Source of the DNA: Pseudomonadota bacterium
GTDB lineage: Bacteria; Pseudomonadota; Gammaproteobacteria; Burkholderiales; Casimicrobiaceae
Length of the DNA: 64,000 nt
Assembly: GCA_018241785.1 (NCBI GenBank)
Contig: JAFEDF010000232.1
Location: 1 to 64,000, forward strand
Direction of reading: 5' to 3'
Both the position numbers and the translations under genes were made by a program. This document shows positions 47,041 through 58,876 of this stretch, one piece after another. Within the stretch, counting starts at the first letter, position 1; each line of letters starts with the position of its first letter. The notes beneath the pieces are model-generated. The model ran no database searches, had not been told where the DNA came from, and saw only the letters and a program-made list of their open reading frames with translations.

Positions 47041-48360
47041 GTGACGGGTACGACGGCGACGACGCGGCCCCAGGCGCTGCAGGCGGTGCGCGGGATGAAC
47101 GACGTCCTTCCCGCCGAGACGCCACTGTGGGAGTTCTTCGAGGACACGACGCGCGACGTGTTCCGCCGCTACGGCTACCGCAACCTGCGCACGCCGGTGG
47201 TCGAGCCGACGCCGCTCTTCGTGCGGGCGATCGGCGAGGTGACCGACGTCGTCGAGAAGGAGATGTACACGTTCAGCGACCGGCTGAGCGGCGAGAGCCT
47301 GACGCTGCGCCCGGAGGCGACGGCGGGCATCGTGCGCGCGTCGATCGAGCACAGTCTGATCCACGAGCGTCCCCTGCGCGTGTGGACGTCGGGCCCGATG
47401 TTCAGGCACGAGCGCCCGCAGAAGGGGCGCTACCGGCAGTTCCACCAGTTCGACGTCGAGGCGCTCGGCTTCGCCGGGCCCGACGTCGATGCGGAGCAGA
47501 TGGTGATGCTCGCGCGGCTGTGGCGCGAACTCGGCGTCGCCGACGGCATCAGGCTCGAGATCAACTCGATCGGCGACGCCGCCGAGCGCAAGGCGCACCG
47601 CGCGGCGCTGATCGGCCATTTCGAGGCGAGTGTCGGGCTCCTCGACGACGATTCGAAGCGACGCCTGCACACGAACCCGCTGCGCATCCTCGACAGCAAG
47701 AATCCGTCGCTGCGCGACGTGATCGAGAGGGCGCCGAAGCTCGTCGACCGCCTGTCCGGCGAGACGCGCGCGCACTTCGAAGGGGTGCAGGCGCTGCTCG
47801 CCGAAGCAGGGCTCGCGTTCACGATCAATCCGCGCCTCGTGCGCGGACTCGATTACTACAATCGCACGGTGTTCGAATTCGTGACCGACCGTCTCGGCGC
47901 CCAGGGCACGGTCGCCGGCGGCGGCCGCTACGACGGTCTCTTCGGGGAACTCGGCGGCAGGCCGACGCCCGCCTGCGGCTTCGGCATGGGCGTCGAGCGG
48001 ATGGTCCTGCTCCTCAGGGAAGCGCGGAAGGAGGTGTCCGCGGCGCCGCTCGCCTATGTCGTGTACGCCGGCGAGCGGGCGGGCACGCTCGCCCGGCGTA
48101 CCGCCGAGGAGCTGCGCAGCGCGGGACTCGCCGTCGTCACCAACGCCGGCGGCGGGAGCTTCAAGGCACAGATGAAGCGTGCCGATGCGAGCGGCGCCGA
48201 ATTCGCGCTGATCGTCGGCGACGACGAAGCTGCGGCGGGAACCGTCGCAGTCAAGCCGCTGCGCGCGGATGCCTCGCAGGTCGGGGTACCCGCCGCGGCG
48301 ATCGCAGCCTGGCTGCGCGAACGAATCGGTCGAACAGGGGATCGCGATGCCGGCGTATGA
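47041..48360 (+). CDS. hisS: Histidine-tRNA ligase
   Basis: The 439-residue class II synthetase begins at GTG 47041, with the family core from [13 protein letters not shown]. Motif 2 is [20 protein letters not shown], the histidine-A loop [15 protein letters not shown] follows, [14 protein letters not shown] binds substrate, and motif 3 is [13 protein letters not shown]. The C-terminal anticodon-binding domain is complete. It charges tRNA-His. The hisS stop overlaps the next gene's start by 14 bases. A paralogue lacking the anticodon domain, hisZ, lies at 55623. Confidence 0.96.
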   Translation: MTGTTATTRPQALQAVRGMNDVLPAETPLWEFFEDTTRDVFRRYGYRNLRTPVVEPTPLFVRAIGEVTDVVEKEMYTFSDRLSGESLTLRPEATAGIVRASIEHSLIHERPLRVWTSGPMFRHERPQKGRYRQFHQFDVEALGFAGPDVDAEQMVMLARLWRELGVADGIRLEINSIGDAAERKAHRAALIGHFEASVGLLDDDSKRRLHTNPLRILDSKNPSLRDVIERAPKLVDRLSGETRAHFEGVQALLAEAGLAFTINPRLVRGLDYYNRTVFEFVTDRLGAQGTVAGGGRYDGLFGELGGRPTPACGFGMGVERMVLLLREARKEVSAAPLAYVVYAGERAGTLARRTAEELRSAGLAVVTNAGGGSFKAQMKRADASGAEFALIVGDDEAAAGTVAVKPLRADASQVGVPAAAIAAWLRERIGRTGDRDAGV

Positions 48361-49111
48361 CCACGAAGAGCAGGACCAGCTCGAAGAGCTCAAGGCATGG
48401 TGGGAGCGCTGGGGCGCGCCGATCACGATTGCCGTGGTCGTCGCCGCGATCGTCATCGTCGGCTATCAGGGCTGGCGCTGGTGGGACGCGCGGCACACGC
48501 TCGAGGCCTCCGCGCTCTACGCCGCGGTCGACGCCGCGTCCACCGCCAAGGACGTGGCGAAGGCGAAGGACGCCGTCGCCGACCTCACCGACCGCTACGC
48601 GCGAACCGGCTACGCCGCGCGCGCCGAGCTCGTCTACGCGAAGATGCTCTACGATGCCGGCGACCACAAGGCTGCGCTGACGCAGCTCGGCTGGGCGCTC
48701 GATCACGCATCGGATGATGCGCTGAAGGCGATCGCACGCTACCGCATCGCGCAGATCCACGTCGACGACGCGCAGTACGACGCCGCGCTCGCCGCGCTCG
48801 ACGCCGCGCACCCCGCTGCCTTCGACGGCATGTACGCCGACCTTCGGGGCGACGCGCTCGCCGCAGCCGGCCGCAGCGCCGACGCGCGCAAGGCGTACCA
48901 GACCGCGCTCGCCAAGCTCGACGCGAAGTCACCGTATCGCAATTACGTGCAGTTGAAGCTCGACTCGCTGCCCGTCTCCGCGCAGGCGGCCGCACAGAAC
49001 GCCGCGATCGCGCAGGGTGCCGCCGCGGCCGCACCCGCGGGCGCTGCGCCGCCCGCGCCCGCCAGCGCCGCGCCCGCGGCGCCCGCCACCTCCACCGCGG
49101 GCAAGCCATGA
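48347..49111 (+). CDS. yfgM: YfgM-like inner-membrane TPR protein
   Basis: The 254-residue protein has the YfgM N-terminus [23 protein letters not shown]. One membrane helix (about 26-43) and periplasmic TPR-like repeats ([27 protein letters not shown]) follow, ending in an Ala/Pro-rich tail. YfgM is an ancillary SecYEG/PpiD-associated chaperone factor in E. coli. Its place between hisS and bamB is conserved and supports the name. ATG 48347 lies within the end of hisS. Confidence 0.9.
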   Translation: MPAYDHEEQDQLEELKAWWERWGAPITIAVVVAAIVIVGYQGWRWWDARHTLEASALYAAVDAASTAKDVAKAKDAVADLTDRYARTGYAARAELVYAKMLYDAGDHKAALTQLGWALDHASDDALKAIARYRIAQIHVDDAQYDAALAALDAAHPAAFDGMYADLRGDALAAAGRSADARKAYQTALAKLDAKSPYRNYVQLKLDSLPVSAQAAAQNAAIAQGAAAAAPAGAAPPAPASAAPAAPATSTAGKP

Positions 49112-50301
49112 CACGATCGACCGCCTTGCCGGGGCTCGCGGTCGCGCTCGCTGCGGCCGTGCTCGTCGCCGGCTGCAATAGCCTGTCGTCGGACTCCCTC
49201 ACGCTGCCGACGATTCCGCCGCCTTCGTTCGACTGGCTGACCGGAGGCTCGAACAAGCCGGGGCCGCTGCCCGCGGTGACCACCCGCGCGACGGCGAGCG
49301 TCATCTGGCGCGCGGAGGTCGGCAAGGCCGGCCCGGGATTCGCGCCGGCGATCACTCCCGATGCCGTCTACGCCGCCGCGCAGGACGGCACGCTCGCGCG
49401 CTTCGACCCGGCGACCGGACGCACGGTGTGGCGCATCAACGCGGGACAGAAGCTCGAAGCGGGTCCCGGCGCGGGAGCATCGCTCGTCGTCGTCGGCACC
49501 GACAAGGGCAAGGTGCTCGCGTTCGACGGTGACGGCAAGCCCCGTTGGACGGGGCAGGTGTCGAGCGAGGTGATCTCGCCTCCGATCGTCGCCGGCGACG
49601 TCGTCGTCGTCCAGTCCGGCGACGGACGAATCTACGGGCTCGCCGGCGACACCGGCAAGACGCAGTGGGTCGATCCAAGGACGCTGCCGCCGCTCACCAT
49701 CCGCAACAGCGCGGGGGGCATCGAGACGCGCGGAGGGGTGTTCATCGGCACCGCGGGCGGGAGGCTCATCGCGCTCGCCTCCGAGACCGGCGCGATCGGC
49801 TGGGACGGGACGGTCGCCGTGCCGAAGGGTTCGACCGAGCTCGACCGGATCGCCGACGTCACCAGCCTGCCGTTCATCGACGAGAACGAGGTCTGCGCCG
49901 CGGCCTATCAGGGCAGGATCGCCTGCTTCGATCTCGTCCGCGGCACGCTCCTGTGGACGCGCGACATCTCGAGCCTCGCCGGCATCAGCGGCGACACGTC
50001 GCGGATCTACGTCGTCGCCGCCGACGGCAGCGTACAGGCGCTCGACCGCTCGAACGGCGCATCGGTGTGGAAGCAGGACGCGCTCGCGAAGCGCCGGATC
50101 GGCGGACCGCAGGTGATCGGCGACGACGTTGCGGTGATCGACGTCGAAGGCTACCTGCACCTCATCGCGCGCTCCGACGGCCGCTACGTCGGCCGGCTCG
50201 CCACCGACGGCAGCGCGGCGACCGCCCAGCCGGCACGGTTCGGCGGCGGCATCCTGTGGCAATCGCGGAAGGGCGATCTCTACGCCGTCACCGCGAGGTG
50301 A
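49108..50301 (+). CDS. bamB: Outer membrane protein assembly factor BamB
   Basis: The 397-residue lipoprotein has a signal ending AVLVAGC (Cys23). A PQQ-like beta-propeller follows, with repeats such as [49 protein letters not shown] and [16 protein letters not shown]. BamB is a scaffold of the BAM complex that inserts outer-membrane barrels. It overlaps the previous stop by 4 bases and precedes der, as in most Betaproteobacteria. Confidence 0.95.
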   Translation: MTRSTALPGLAVALAAAVLVAGCNSLSSDSLTLPTIPPPSFDWLTGGSNKPGPLPAVTTRATASVIWRAEVGKAGPGFAPAITPDAVYAAAQDGTLARFDPATGRTVWRINAGQKLEAGPGAGASLVVVGTDKGKVLAFDGDGKPRWTGQVSSEVISPPIVAGDVVVVQSGDGRIYGLAGDTGKTQWVDPRTLPPLTIRNSAGGIETRGGVFIGTAGGRLIALASETGAIGWDGTVAVPKGSTELDRIADVTSLPFIDENEVCAAAYQGRIACFDLVRGTLLWTRDISSLAGISGDTSRIYVVAADGSVQALDRSNGASVWKQDALAKRRIGGPQVIGDDVAVIDVEGYLHLIARSDGRYVGRLATDGSAATAQPARFGGGILWQSRKGDLYAVTAR

Positions 50302-50350
50302 CGGCGCAGCCGCGCCGCCGTCTCTCGACGGACGGCGGAGGACGACAGCG

Positions 50351-51721
50351 ATGCTCCCGACCATTGCCCTCGTCGGCCGGCCCAACGTCGGCAAGTCGAC
50401 GCTCTTCAACCGGCTGACGAAGAGCCGCAACGCGCTCGTCGCCGACATTCCGGGCCTCACGCGCGACCGGCATTACGGCCGCGCGCGTGCCGGCGAGCGC
50501 GACTACCTCGTCGTCGACACCGGCGGCTTCGAGCCGGTCGCGACCTCGGGCATCCTGTTCGAGATGGCGAAGCAGACGCGCACGGCGATCGCCGAGTGCG
50601 ACGCCGTCGTGTTCGTCGTCGATGCTCGCACGGGCCTGACGCCGCAGGACCGGACGATCGGCGAGCTCTTGCGCCGCTGCGGACGCCCGGTGATCGTCGC
50701 CGTGAACAAGGCCGAGGGGATGCCGCGCGAGCGCGCGACGGCCGAGTTCCACGAGCTCGCACTCGGCGAACCGTGGCCGGTGTCGGCGGCGCACGGCGAG
50801 AACGTCCGCGACCTCGTCGAGATCGCGCTCGACCGCTGCGCAATGCCCGCCGAATCGGCGCCGCCCGCGGCCGGCGACGCGAGCGACGCGGACGCCGCCA
50901 CCGGCGGCCGGATCGTCGTGGCGATCGTCGGCCGGCCCAACGTCGGAAAGTCGACGCTCGTCAACGCGCTCGTCGGCGAGGAGCGCGTGATCGCGTTCGA
51001 CGAGCCGGGCACGACGCGCGACTCGATCCGCCTCGACTTCGACGCGCGCGGACGCCGCTACACGCTGATCGACACCGCGGGCGTGCGCCGCCGCGCCAGG
51101 ATCGACGGCACGATCGAGAAGTTCTCGGTGATCAAGACGCTGCAATCGATCGCCGATGCGCACGTGGTCGTCCTGCTGCTCGACGCCGTCGACGGGATCA
51201 GCGAGCAGGACGCTCACCTTGCGGGGCACGTGCTCGAGGCCGGACGCGCGCTCGTCGTCGCGATCAACAAGTGGGATGCCGCCTCGCGCGAGCAGCGCGA
51301 GGCCGTGCGAAGCGACATCGCGCGCAAGCTCGCGTTCGTCGACTTCGCACAGCAGCAGGCGATCTCCGCCCGCGCGCGCCAGGGGCTTGGCGAACTGCTC
51401 AACGCCGTCGACGCCGCGTACGCAGCGGCGATGGCGCGGCTGCCGACGCCGCGCCTGACGCGAACGCTGCAGCAGGCCGTGCTGCGCCAGCAGCCGCCGC
51501 GCGCGGGCATGGTGCGCCCGAAGCTCCGCTACGCCCACCAGGGCGGCATGAACCCGCCGATCGTCGTGATACACGGCTCGGCCTTGCGCCACGTCCCGGC
51601 CGCCTACCGGCGCTACCTGGAACATTTCTTCGCCGACGCGTTCCAACTGCGCGGCACCCCGCTTAGGATAGAATTCAGGACGGGTGCCAACCCTTGGGCG
51701 GACACTACCGCACGCCGCTAG
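50351..51721 (+). CDS. der: Ribosome biogenesis GTPase Der
   Basis: The 456-residue protein has two tandem GTPase domains, each with the P-loop GRPNVGKST (about residues 8-16 and 197-205), DTGGF/DTAGV switch II motifs and NKAEG/NKWDA G4 motifs. A C-terminal KH-like domain ends with [11 protein letters not shown]. Der is essential for 50S subunit maturation. The spacing of the tandem domains is normal, with an Ala/Asp-rich linker near 170-190. It is 49 bases after bamB. Confidence 0.97.
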   Translation: MLPTIALVGRPNVGKSTLFNRLTKSRNALVADIPGLTRDRHYGRARAGERDYLVVDTGGFEPVATSGILFEMAKQTRTAIAECDAVVFVVDARTGLTPQDRTIGELLRRCGRPVIVAVNKAEGMPRERATAEFHELALGEPWPVSAAHGENVRDLVEIALDRCAMPAESAPPAAGDASDADAATGGRIVVAIVGRPNVGKSTLVNALVGEERVIAFDEPGTTRDSIRLDFDARGRRYTLIDTAGVRRRARIDGTIEKFSVIKTLQSIADAHVVVLLLDAVDGISEQDAHLAGHVLEAGRALVVAINKWDAASREQREAVRSDIARKLAFVDFAQQQAISARARQGLGELLNAVDAAYAAAMARLPTPRLTRTLQQAVLRQQPPRAGMVRPKLRYAHQGGMNPPIVVIHGSALRHVPAAYRRYLEHFFADAFQLRGTPLRIEFRTGANPWADTTARR

Positions 51722-51824
51722 CGCGACCCGTGCCACAGCGTGGCGAATCGCGCAGGCCCGCCGGCCGACTGCGCCGCGCGAGCCGGGTGCAAGACGCGGG
51801 ACAATCGAGACGCGGAGCCGATCG

Positions 51825-52073
51825 ATGAGCAACAAAGGGCAAATGCTACAAGACCCGTTCCTCAACACCCTGCGCAAGGAGCACGTGCAGGTCTCGATCT
51901 ACCTGGTGAACGGAATCAAGCTCCAGGGCCAGATCGAGTCGTTCGACCAGTACGTCGTGCTGCTCAAGAACACCGTCACGCAGATGGTCTACAAGCACGC
52001 GATCTCCACCGTGGTCCCGTCGCGGCCGGTCGCGATGCCGCACCCGAATCACGGCCACGAAGCAGAATCCTGA
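51825..52073 (+). CDS. hfq: RNA chaperone Hfq
   Basis: The 82-residue protein begins [21 protein letters not shown] (proximal-face residues). Sm1 is [25 protein letters not shown] and Sm2 is [14 protein letters not shown]. The C-terminal tail is short. It forms hexameric rings that pair small RNAs with mRNAs. The preceding 103-base gap presumably holds its own promoter, but no clear boxes are visible. It is followed by hflX. Confidence 0.97.
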   Translation: MSNKGQMLQDPFLNTLRKEHVQVSIYLVNGIKLQGQIESFDQYVVLLKNTVTQMVYKHAISTVVPSRPVAMPHPNHGHEAES

Positions 52074-52118
52074 GTTGCGCGGGCTCGCTGAACTCGCGAC
52101 GCCCGCGGGCGCCTGAGC

Positions 52119-53249
52119 TTGTTCGAGCGTCCGGCAGGCGGTGACCGGGCGCTCGTCGTCGCGCTCGAAGTCGACGGCGAGCGCCGCTCCGGACGGCGCG
52201 AGGAGATCGCCGCGCTCGCCGCCTCGGCCGGAGCCACGGTCGTCGGCGAGCTCGGCGGACGCCGCGCGCGCCCCGATCCTGCCCTGTTCGCAGGCCGCGG
52301 CAAGGTCGAGGAAATCGCCGGCCGCAGGCGCGAGTCGGCGGCCGATCTCGTCATCTTCGATCACGCGCTCTCCGGCGTCCAGCAGCGCAACCTCGAGCGC
52401 GCACTCGAGTGCCGCGTCGTCGACCGCACGAGCCTCATCCTCGACATCTTCGCGCAGCGCGCGCGCAGCGCCGAAGGGAAGCTGCAGGTCGAGCTCGCGC
52501 AGCTGTCGCACATGGCGACGCGCCTCGTCGGAGGCTGGACCCACCTCGAGCGCCAGAAGGGCGGGATCGGCCTGCGCGGCCCGGGCGAGACCCAGCTCGA
52601 GACCGACCGGCGCCTGATCACGCACCGCGTGAAGCTGCTGCGCGAGAGGCTGCGCCGCGTCGCGACGCGGCGCTCGACGCAGAACCGCGCGCGCCAGCGC
52701 GCCGACCTTCGCACCATCGCGCTGATCGGCTACACCAACGCCGGCAAGTCGACGCTCTTCAACCGGCTGACCGGGGCCCGCGTCTATGCTGCCGACCAGC
52801 TCTTCGCGACACTCGACACCACGCTGCGCCGCGTGCACGCGCCGGGAGCGCAGCCGCTCGTGCTGTCGGACACGGTCGGCTTCATCCACGACCTGCCCCA
52901 CGATCTCATCGCGGCCTTCGCGGCGACGCTCGCCGAGGCGGGCGAAGCCGATCTCCTGCTGCACGTCATCGACGCAAGCGCGCCCGACCGCGACCTGCAG
53001 GTCGCTGCCGTCCAGCGGCTGCTCACGGAGATCGGCGCCGCCGGGGTGCCGCAGATCAGGGTGCTCAACAAGTGCGACCTCGCCGGGCTCGAGGCGGGCC
53101 TGGAGCGCGACGGCTGTGGTACCATCTGCGCCGTTCGTGTCAGTGCCGCGACCGGCGCCGGGATCGACCTGCTGCGCGCCGCGCTGGCCGAACGCTTTCC
53201 GCTCGACTCCAACGTTCACGCAACGTCCACGACTGCGCCATCCGGCTGA
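52119..53249 (+). CDS. hflX: Ribosome-splitting GTPase HflX
   Basis: The 376-residue protein has the HflX domain (FAGRGKVEEIAGRR, FDHALSGVQQRNLERAL, VDRTSLILDIFAQRARSAEGKLQVELAQL), the glycine-rich helical linker GGIGLRGPGETQLETDRR, and a GTPase domain with GYTNAGKST, DTVGFIHDLP and NKCDL. It rescues stalled or heat-damaged ribosomes. Start TTG at 52119 (LFERPAGGDRALVVAL). The hfq-hflX-hflK-hflC order is conserved. Confidence 0.94.
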   Translation: MFERPAGGDRALVVALEVDGERRSGRREEIAALAASAGATVVGELGGRRARPDPALFAGRGKVEEIAGRRRESAADLVIFDHALSGVQQRNLERALECRVVDRTSLILDIFAQRARSAEGKLQVELAQLSHMATRLVGGWTHLERQKGGIGLRGPGETQLETDRRLITHRVKLLRERLRRVATRRSTQNRARQRADLRTIALIGYTNAGKSTLFNRLTGARVYAADQLFATLDTTLRRVHAPGAQPLVLSDTVGFIHDLPHDLIAAFAATLAEAGEADLLLHVIDASAPDRDLQVAAVQRLLTEIGAAGVPQIRVLNKCDLAGLEAGLERDGCGTICAVRVSAATGAGIDLLRAALAERFPLDSNVHATSTTAPSG

Positions 53250-53306
53250 CCGGGGTCCGCGCAACTCGTCTTCGCCGCCCATGCAGAACACCTCGATGGC
53301 TCCGTC

Positions 53307-54506
53307 GTGTCGCTGAACGACCCGCAGTGGGGGAAGCGCGGCGGCGGTGGCCCGCCAGATCTCGACGAGATCTGGCGCAACGTCAACCGGCGAATGAGCG
53401 AACTCCTCGGCCGCAAGCCGCCGCAGGACCCGGGCGAAGGAGGAACTCCGACGGGCGGCGTCCCGCTCGCGGGACTCCTGTGGCTCGTCGCGCTCGTCAT
53501 CGTGATCTGGGTCGCCAGCGGCTTCTACATCGTCGACGCGGGACGACGCGGCGTGGTGACACGCTTCGGCCGCTACACCGAGACGACGCAGCCGGGCCCG
53601 CGCTGGCACCTGCCGTGGCCGATCGAGGCCGTCCAGCTCGTCGACTTCTCGCAGGTCAAGACGATCGAGATCGGCTACCGCAACACCCCGAAGAACAAGA
53701 TCGACGCGGAAGCGGTGATGCTGACCGAGGACGAGAACATCGTCGACATCGAGTTTGCGGTCCAGTACAACCTGAAGAGCGCCGAGGACTACGTCTTCAA
53801 CAACCGCCGGCCCGACCAGATCGTGTCCTACGTCGCCGAATCGGCGATTCGCGAGGTGGTCGGCAAGAGCAAGATGGACTTCGCACTCTACGAGGGCCGC
53901 GAGCAGATCGCGAAGCAGACCGAGCAGCTGATGCAGCAGATGCTCGACCGCTACCGCACAGGCGTGTTCGTGCAGAAGGTGACCCTGCAGAACGTGCAGC
54001 CGCCCGACAAGGTGCAGGCCGCGTTCGACGATGCCGTCAAGGCGGGCCAGGACCGCGAGCGGCTGAAGAACGAGGGCCAGGCGTACGCCAACGACGTGGT
54101 GCCCCGGGCGCGCGGCGCAGCCGCGCGGCTGCTCGAGGAAGCCAACGGCTACGCGGCGGAGGTCGTGCAGCGCGCCGAAGGCGACACGCAGCGCTTCGAC
54201 AAGGTGCTCGCCGAATACCGGAAGGCTCCCGGAGTCACCCGCGAGCGCCTCTACCTCGACACGATGCAGTCGGTGCTCGGCAGCACGAACAAGGTGATCA
54301 TCGACCAGAAGAGCGGTGGAAACCTCCTCTATCTCCCCCTCGACAAGCTGATCGAGAAGGCGGCCGCGGCTCCGGCGGGACCGGAGCCTTCGCCGAGCCC
54401 GGCGACGACGCGGAGCCCTGCGCCCGCCACGAGCTCGCCCGACAGCGGCGCCGGCTTCGACCCGTCGCGCTCGCGCGAAGCGCTGCGCAACCGCGAGGGG
54501 CGCTGA
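53307..54506 (+). CDS. hflK: FtsH protease modulator HflK
   Basis: The 399-residue SPFH-domain protein begins MSLNDPQWGKRGGGGPPDLDEIWR, with the usual Gly-rich start. One membrane helix lies near 53-74. The band-7 domain (GVVTRFGRYTETTQPGPRWHLPWPIEAV) is followed by a long helical region with VPRARGAAARLLEEANGYAAEVVQRAEGD and a Pro/Ser-rich tail. HflKC cages FtsH at the inner membrane. GTG start; four bases separate it from hflC. Confidence 0.95.
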   Translation: MSLNDPQWGKRGGGGPPDLDEIWRNVNRRMSELLGRKPPQDPGEGGTPTGGVPLAGLLWLVALVIVIWVASGFYIVDAGRRGVVTRFGRYTETTQPGPRWHLPWPIEAVQLVDFSQVKTIEIGYRNTPKNKIDAEAVMLTEDENIVDIEFAVQYNLKSAEDYVFNNRRPDQIVSYVAESAIREVVGKSKMDFALYEGREQIAKQTEQLMQQMLDRYRTGVFVQKVTLQNVQPPDKVQAAFDDAVKAGQDRERLKNEGQAYANDVVPRARGAAARLLEEANGYAAEVVQRAEGDTQRFDKVLAEYRKAPGVTRERLYLDTMQSVLGSTNKVIIDQKSGGNLLYLPLDKLIEKAAAAPAGPEPSPSPATTRSPAPATSSPDSGAGFDPSRSREALRNREGR

Positions 54507-54510
54507 TCCG

Positions 54511-55407
54511 ATGAAGCTGACGCTCCCCGCCATCGCCGCCGTCGTCGCCGTGCTGTTCGTCGCGTCGCAATCGATCTACACGGTCGACCAGCGCAAGTAC
54601 GCGATCAAGTTCCAGCTCGGCGAGATCGTCGAGACGCAGTCGCAGGCCGGCCTCTACTTCAAGTGGCCGTTCATCCAGAACGTCAAGTACTACGACAAGG
54701 TCAACCTGACGCTCGACAACCCCGAGCCCGACCGGATGACGACCTCCGAGAAGAAGCCGCTCCTCGTCGACTTCTTCGTGCTGTGGAGGATCACCGACGT
54801 CCGCCAGTACTACGTGTCGGTGCAGGGCGACGAGGAGGCGGCACGGCGCAGGCTCGCGCAGACGGTGCGGGCGAATCTCGCCGAGGAATTCAACAAGCAC
54901 GACGTCCATGAGGCGATCGCTTCCGCGCGCGACAAGATCACCTCGATCACCCAGCAGAAGGCGAACGTCGACGCGAAGTCGATCGGCGTCGAGGTCGTCG
55001 ACGTGCGCCTGCGCCGCGTCGAGCTCCCCCCCGACGTCACCAGCCCGGTCTATCAGCGGATGGAGTCCGAGCGGCGCCGCGTCGCCAACGAGTTGCGTTC
55101 GACGGGCGCGGCCGAATCCGAGCAGATCCGCGCCGACGCCGATCGCCAGCGCCAGGTAATTCTCGCCGACGCCTACCACCAGGCGCAGAAGATCAAGGGT
55201 GACGGCGACGGCAAGGCTTCGCTGATCTACGGGCAGGAGTACAGCAAGGATCCCGAGTTCTATTCGTTCTACCGCAGCCTCGACGCGTACAAGGCGACGC
55301 TGCAGGGCCGCCACGACTTGCTGGTGCTCGACCCCAGCTCGCAGTTTTTCCAGTACTTCAAGCAGGACGGCATCGCAAAATCGCCCGCCGGCGCCCGGGC
55401 CAGGTAG
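54511..55407 (+). CDS. hflC: FtsH protease modulator HflC
   Basis: The 298-residue partner of HflK has an N-terminal helix (about residues 4-22), the band-7 core (KYAIKFQLGEIVETQSQAGLYFKWPFIQNVKYYDK) and the conserved ESERRRVANELRSTGAAESEQIRADADRQ helix. The end DPSSQFFQYFKQ is typical. It forms the alternating HflK/HflC vault around FtsH. It is closely linked to hflK and precedes a small DUF2065 gene. Confidence 0.95.
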   Translation: MKLTLPAIAAVVAVLFVASQSIYTVDQRKYAIKFQLGEIVETQSQAGLYFKWPFIQNVKYYDKVNLTLDNPEPDRMTTSEKKPLLVDFFVLWRITDVRQYYVSVQGDEEAARRRLAQTVRANLAEEFNKHDVHEAIASARDKITSITQQKANVDAKSIGVEVVDVRLRRVELPPDVTSPVYQRMESERRRVANELRSTGAAESEQIRADADRQRQVILADAYHQAQKIKGDGDGKASLIYGQEYSKDPEFYSFYRSLDAYKATLQGRHDLLVLDPSSQFFQYFKQDGIAKSPAGARAR

Positions 55408-55438
55408 GCCCGCGGCGCGGGGGACCGACGGGGGGCGC

Positions 55439-55630
55439 GTGTCTGGGACACTGTGGACCGCACTGGCGCTTGTCCTGGTCCTCGAGGGGCTGCTGCCGTT
55501 CGTCGCGCCGCGCCTTTGGCGCGACAGCTTCAGGCGCCTCACCGAGCTCACCGACGGCCAGCTCCGCTTCGTCGGCATGATCTCGATCGGCATCGGGCTC
55601 ATCGGCCTCTATCTGACCGGCAATGCATAA
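55439..55630 (+). CDS. DUF2065 (YjeT-like) small membrane protein
   Basis: This 63-residue protein has two hydrophobic helices (about residues 4-22 and 44-60) around a polar loop, WRDSFRRLTELTDGQLRFVG, which is the DUF2065 signature. The function is unknown. It is regularly encoded after hflC in proteobacteria. The GTG start is at 55439. Its last codons overlap the hisZ ATG by 8 bases, suggesting translational coupling. Confidence 0.9.
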   Translation: MSGTLWTALALVLVLEGLLPFVAPRLWRDSFRRLTELTDGQLRFVGMISIGIGLIGLYLTGNA

Positions 55631-56597
55631 GTGGCTTCTCCCTGACGCGATCGACGACCTCCTCCCGGACGAGGCGATCGTCGTCGAGCGGCTGCGCCGC
55701 GTCCTGCTCGATCACTTCGGCGGCGCCGGGTACCGCCTCGTGCGCCCGCCGCTCGTCGAGCATCTCGAGTCGCTGCTGACCGGAAGCGGCCGCGACCTCG
55801 AGTTGCAGACGTTCAAGGTCGTCGATCCGCTGTCGGGGCGCCTTCTCGGAGTGCGTGCCGACATCACGCCGCAGGTGGCGCGCATCGACGCCCACCTCCT
55901 GAACGAGCCGGGGCCGACGCGCCTCTGCTATGCCGGGAGCGTGCTGCGCACGGCCGCGGACGGGCCGGGTGCAACGCGCGAAGTCATGCAGGTCGGAGCC
56001 GAGCTCTTCGGCGTTGCGGGCATCGAAGCCGATCGCGAGGTGCTGAACCTCCTCGCGTCGGCGCTCGCCGCCGCAGGCGTCGTTCGCGTCCACCTCGACC
56101 TTGGTCACGTCGGCATCTATCGCGCGCTCGCCGCCGGTGCGGGCCTGTCGGGCGACGGCGAGAGCGAAGAGATCTTCGACGCGCTGCGGCTGAAGGACCG
56201 GCCGGCGGTCACCGAGCTGACGGCGCGGCTGCCGCGCGCCTGGGGCAATGCGCTCGCCGCGCTGACGACGCTCTACGGACCGTCGACCGAGATACTGCCC
56301 GCCGCGCGGCGCGTGCTCCCCGACATCCCGGCCATCGCCAACGCGCTCGCGGCACTCGACGACCTCGCGGCGTCGGCGGCGCAGTACGTGGATGCGCTGC
56401 ACGTCGATCTCGGCGACGTGCGCGGCTATCATTACCACAATGGCGTGATCTTCTCGGCCTATGCGTCGGGCTCGCCGGTTGCCGTCGGGAACGGGGGACG
56501 CTACGACGGCATCGGCCGGGCGTTCGGGCGCGCGCGGCCGGCAACCGGCTTCACGCTTTATCTGCGCCAGCTGACCGACCTCGTCGCCGGCGCCTGA
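55623..56597 (+). CDS. hisZ: ATP phosphoribosyltransferase regulatory subunit HisZ
   Basis: The 324-residue protein resembles the catalytic core of histidyl-tRNA synthetase but lacks the anticodon domain. It shows LQTFKVVDPLSGRLLGVRADITPQVARID, a weakened motif 2 region (RLCYAGSVLRT) and a GNGGRYDGIGRAFGRARPATGF end. HisZ activates the short form of HisG in histidine synthesis. It is shorter than many HisZ proteins, which I recall as about 380 residues, and stops soon after the core. The DUF2065-hisZ-purA order is typical. Confidence 0.92.
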   Translation: MHKWLLPDAIDDLLPDEAIVVERLRRVLLDHFGGAGYRLVRPPLVEHLESLLTGSGRDLELQTFKVVDPLSGRLLGVRADITPQVARIDAHLLNEPGPTRLCYAGSVLRTAADGPGATREVMQVGAELFGVAGIEADREVLNLLASALAAAGVVRVHLDLGHVGIYRALAAGAGLSGDGESEEIFDALRLKDRPAVTELTARLPRAWGNALAALTTLYGPSTEILPAARRVLPDIPAIANALAALDDLAASAAQYVDALHVDLGDVRGYHYHNGVIFSAYASGSPVAVGNGGRYDGIGRAFGRARPATGFTLYLRQLTDLVAGA

Positions 56598-57920
<1,323 letters not shown>

Positions 57921-57947
57921 GCGCAAGGCTGCGCAGGGAGGCGCCCT

Positions 57948-58460
57948 TTGAGCCTGCACGTCGACTGGCACCAGTACCATCGATGCGTCGAGCGTCTCGC
58001 GCTCACCGTCTACGAGTCGGATTTCCGGTTCGACCAGATCATCTGCATCGCGCGCGGGGGCTTGCGCGTCGGCGACGTGCTGTCGCGGATCTTCGATCAG
58101 CCGCTCGCGATCCTGTCGACGCACTCGTATGCCGCCGAAGGCGGAACGATCCGCGGCGAGCTGGTGATCGCCGAGCACATGACGATGACGCGGCCGCGCC
58201 TGGGCTCGCGCGTGCTGCTCGTCGACGACATGGTGGACTCCGGCCACACGCTCGCCGCCGTGCACGCCGAGCTGCCGCGCCGCTTCCCGCACATCGTCGA
58301 GCTGCGTACCGCCGTGCTGTGGTGGAAGGCGAGGTCGGTGTTCAGGCCCGACTACTGCGTCGACTACCTCGCCGACAGCCCGTGGATCCGCCAGCCGTTC
58401 GAGGTGTACGACAGCCTCGATCCGGCGATGCTGCGCGAGCGGCTCGCCGCCCCTGCATGA
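57948..58460 (+). CDS. Phosphoribosyltransferase family protein
   Basis: The 170-residue type I phosphoribosyltransferase has the PRPP-binding motif VLLVDDMVDSGHTL near residue 90 and IICIARGGLRVGDVLSRIF near 30. It resembles hypoxanthine/xanthine-type enzymes placed after purA in Betaproteobacteria. The base acted on (xanthine, guanine or hypoxanthine) cannot be fixed from sequence. TTG start at 57948, preceded by GGGAGGCGCCC, a good ribosome site. The 277 bases after its stop hold no gene I can support. Confidence 0.88.
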   Translation: MSLHVDWHQYHRCVERLALTVYESDFRFDQIICIARGGLRVGDVLSRIFDQPLAILSTHSYAAEGGTIRGELVIAEHMTMTRPRLGSRVLLVDDMVDSGHTLAAVHAELPRRFPHIVELRTAVLWWKARSVFRPDYCVDYLADSPWIRQPFEVYDSLDPAMLRERLAAPA

Positions 58461-58737
58461 GGACGCGGCGACTTCACCACCGCCGACCGCGGGGCTCCGG
58501 GTGCCCGGCATCGCGAAGGGGCTAGACGCGCACCTGCGGCCACACCGCGCCGCGTCGGACCGCCGTCGCATGCTATGCTCGACGCCGCTCCACGGGTGCC
58601 GCCGCCGATCGGCGCTGCTTGGGCAATCACGGTCGGCCGGTCAGCGTGCCCGTGAACGCGCGGCCGCTGCCTGCCCCGAAGATCCGCTGCGCTCATCCGA
58701 ACGCCCGCGCGAGCGCACGAGCGAGCTAAACACCGAT

Positions 58738-58824
58738 TGGTGCCCAGAAGAGGACTCGAACCTCCACAGTGTTGCCACCGCCAGGACCTGAACCTGGTGC
58801 GTCTACCAATTCCGCCATCTGGGC
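58738..58824 (-). tRNA. tRNA-Leu (anticodon CAG)
   Basis: On the minus strand an 87-base tRNA with encoded CCA runs from 58824 to 58738. The acceptor stem is GCCCAGA/TCTGGGC, the D-loop region GGTAGAC, the anticodon stem CCAGG/CCTGG with loop TTCAGGT (anticodon CAG), a long variable arm (GGTGGCAACACT) as in class II leucine tRNAs, and the T arm GAGGTTCGAGTCCTC. It reads CUG codons. No other tRNA is adjacent. Confidence 0.96.
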
Positions 58825-58847
58825 AGGCGTGACGACTCGAACCGCGC

Positions 58848-58876
58848 ATTTTAATTTTATCGAATATCCTTGTCAA
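58848..58876 (-). promoter_or_regulatory. Near-consensus sigma-70 promoter of tRNA-Leu
   Basis: On the minus strand, a -35 box TTGACA (58876-58871), a 17-base AT-rich spacer and a -10 box TAAAAT (58853-58848) place the start near 58841, about 16 bases before the mature tRNA. It is the best promoter match in the window and stands out as AT-rich in GC-rich DNA. Its -35 overlaps the TTG start of rnr on the other strand. Confidence 0.9.

Noticed and set aside
58501-58791. 96-codon rightward frame ending in WCPEEDSNLHSVATART
   Set aside because: The end is the antisense translation of tRNA-Leu, a well-known spurious product. The upstream part has no family resemblance and skewed Arg/Ala composition.
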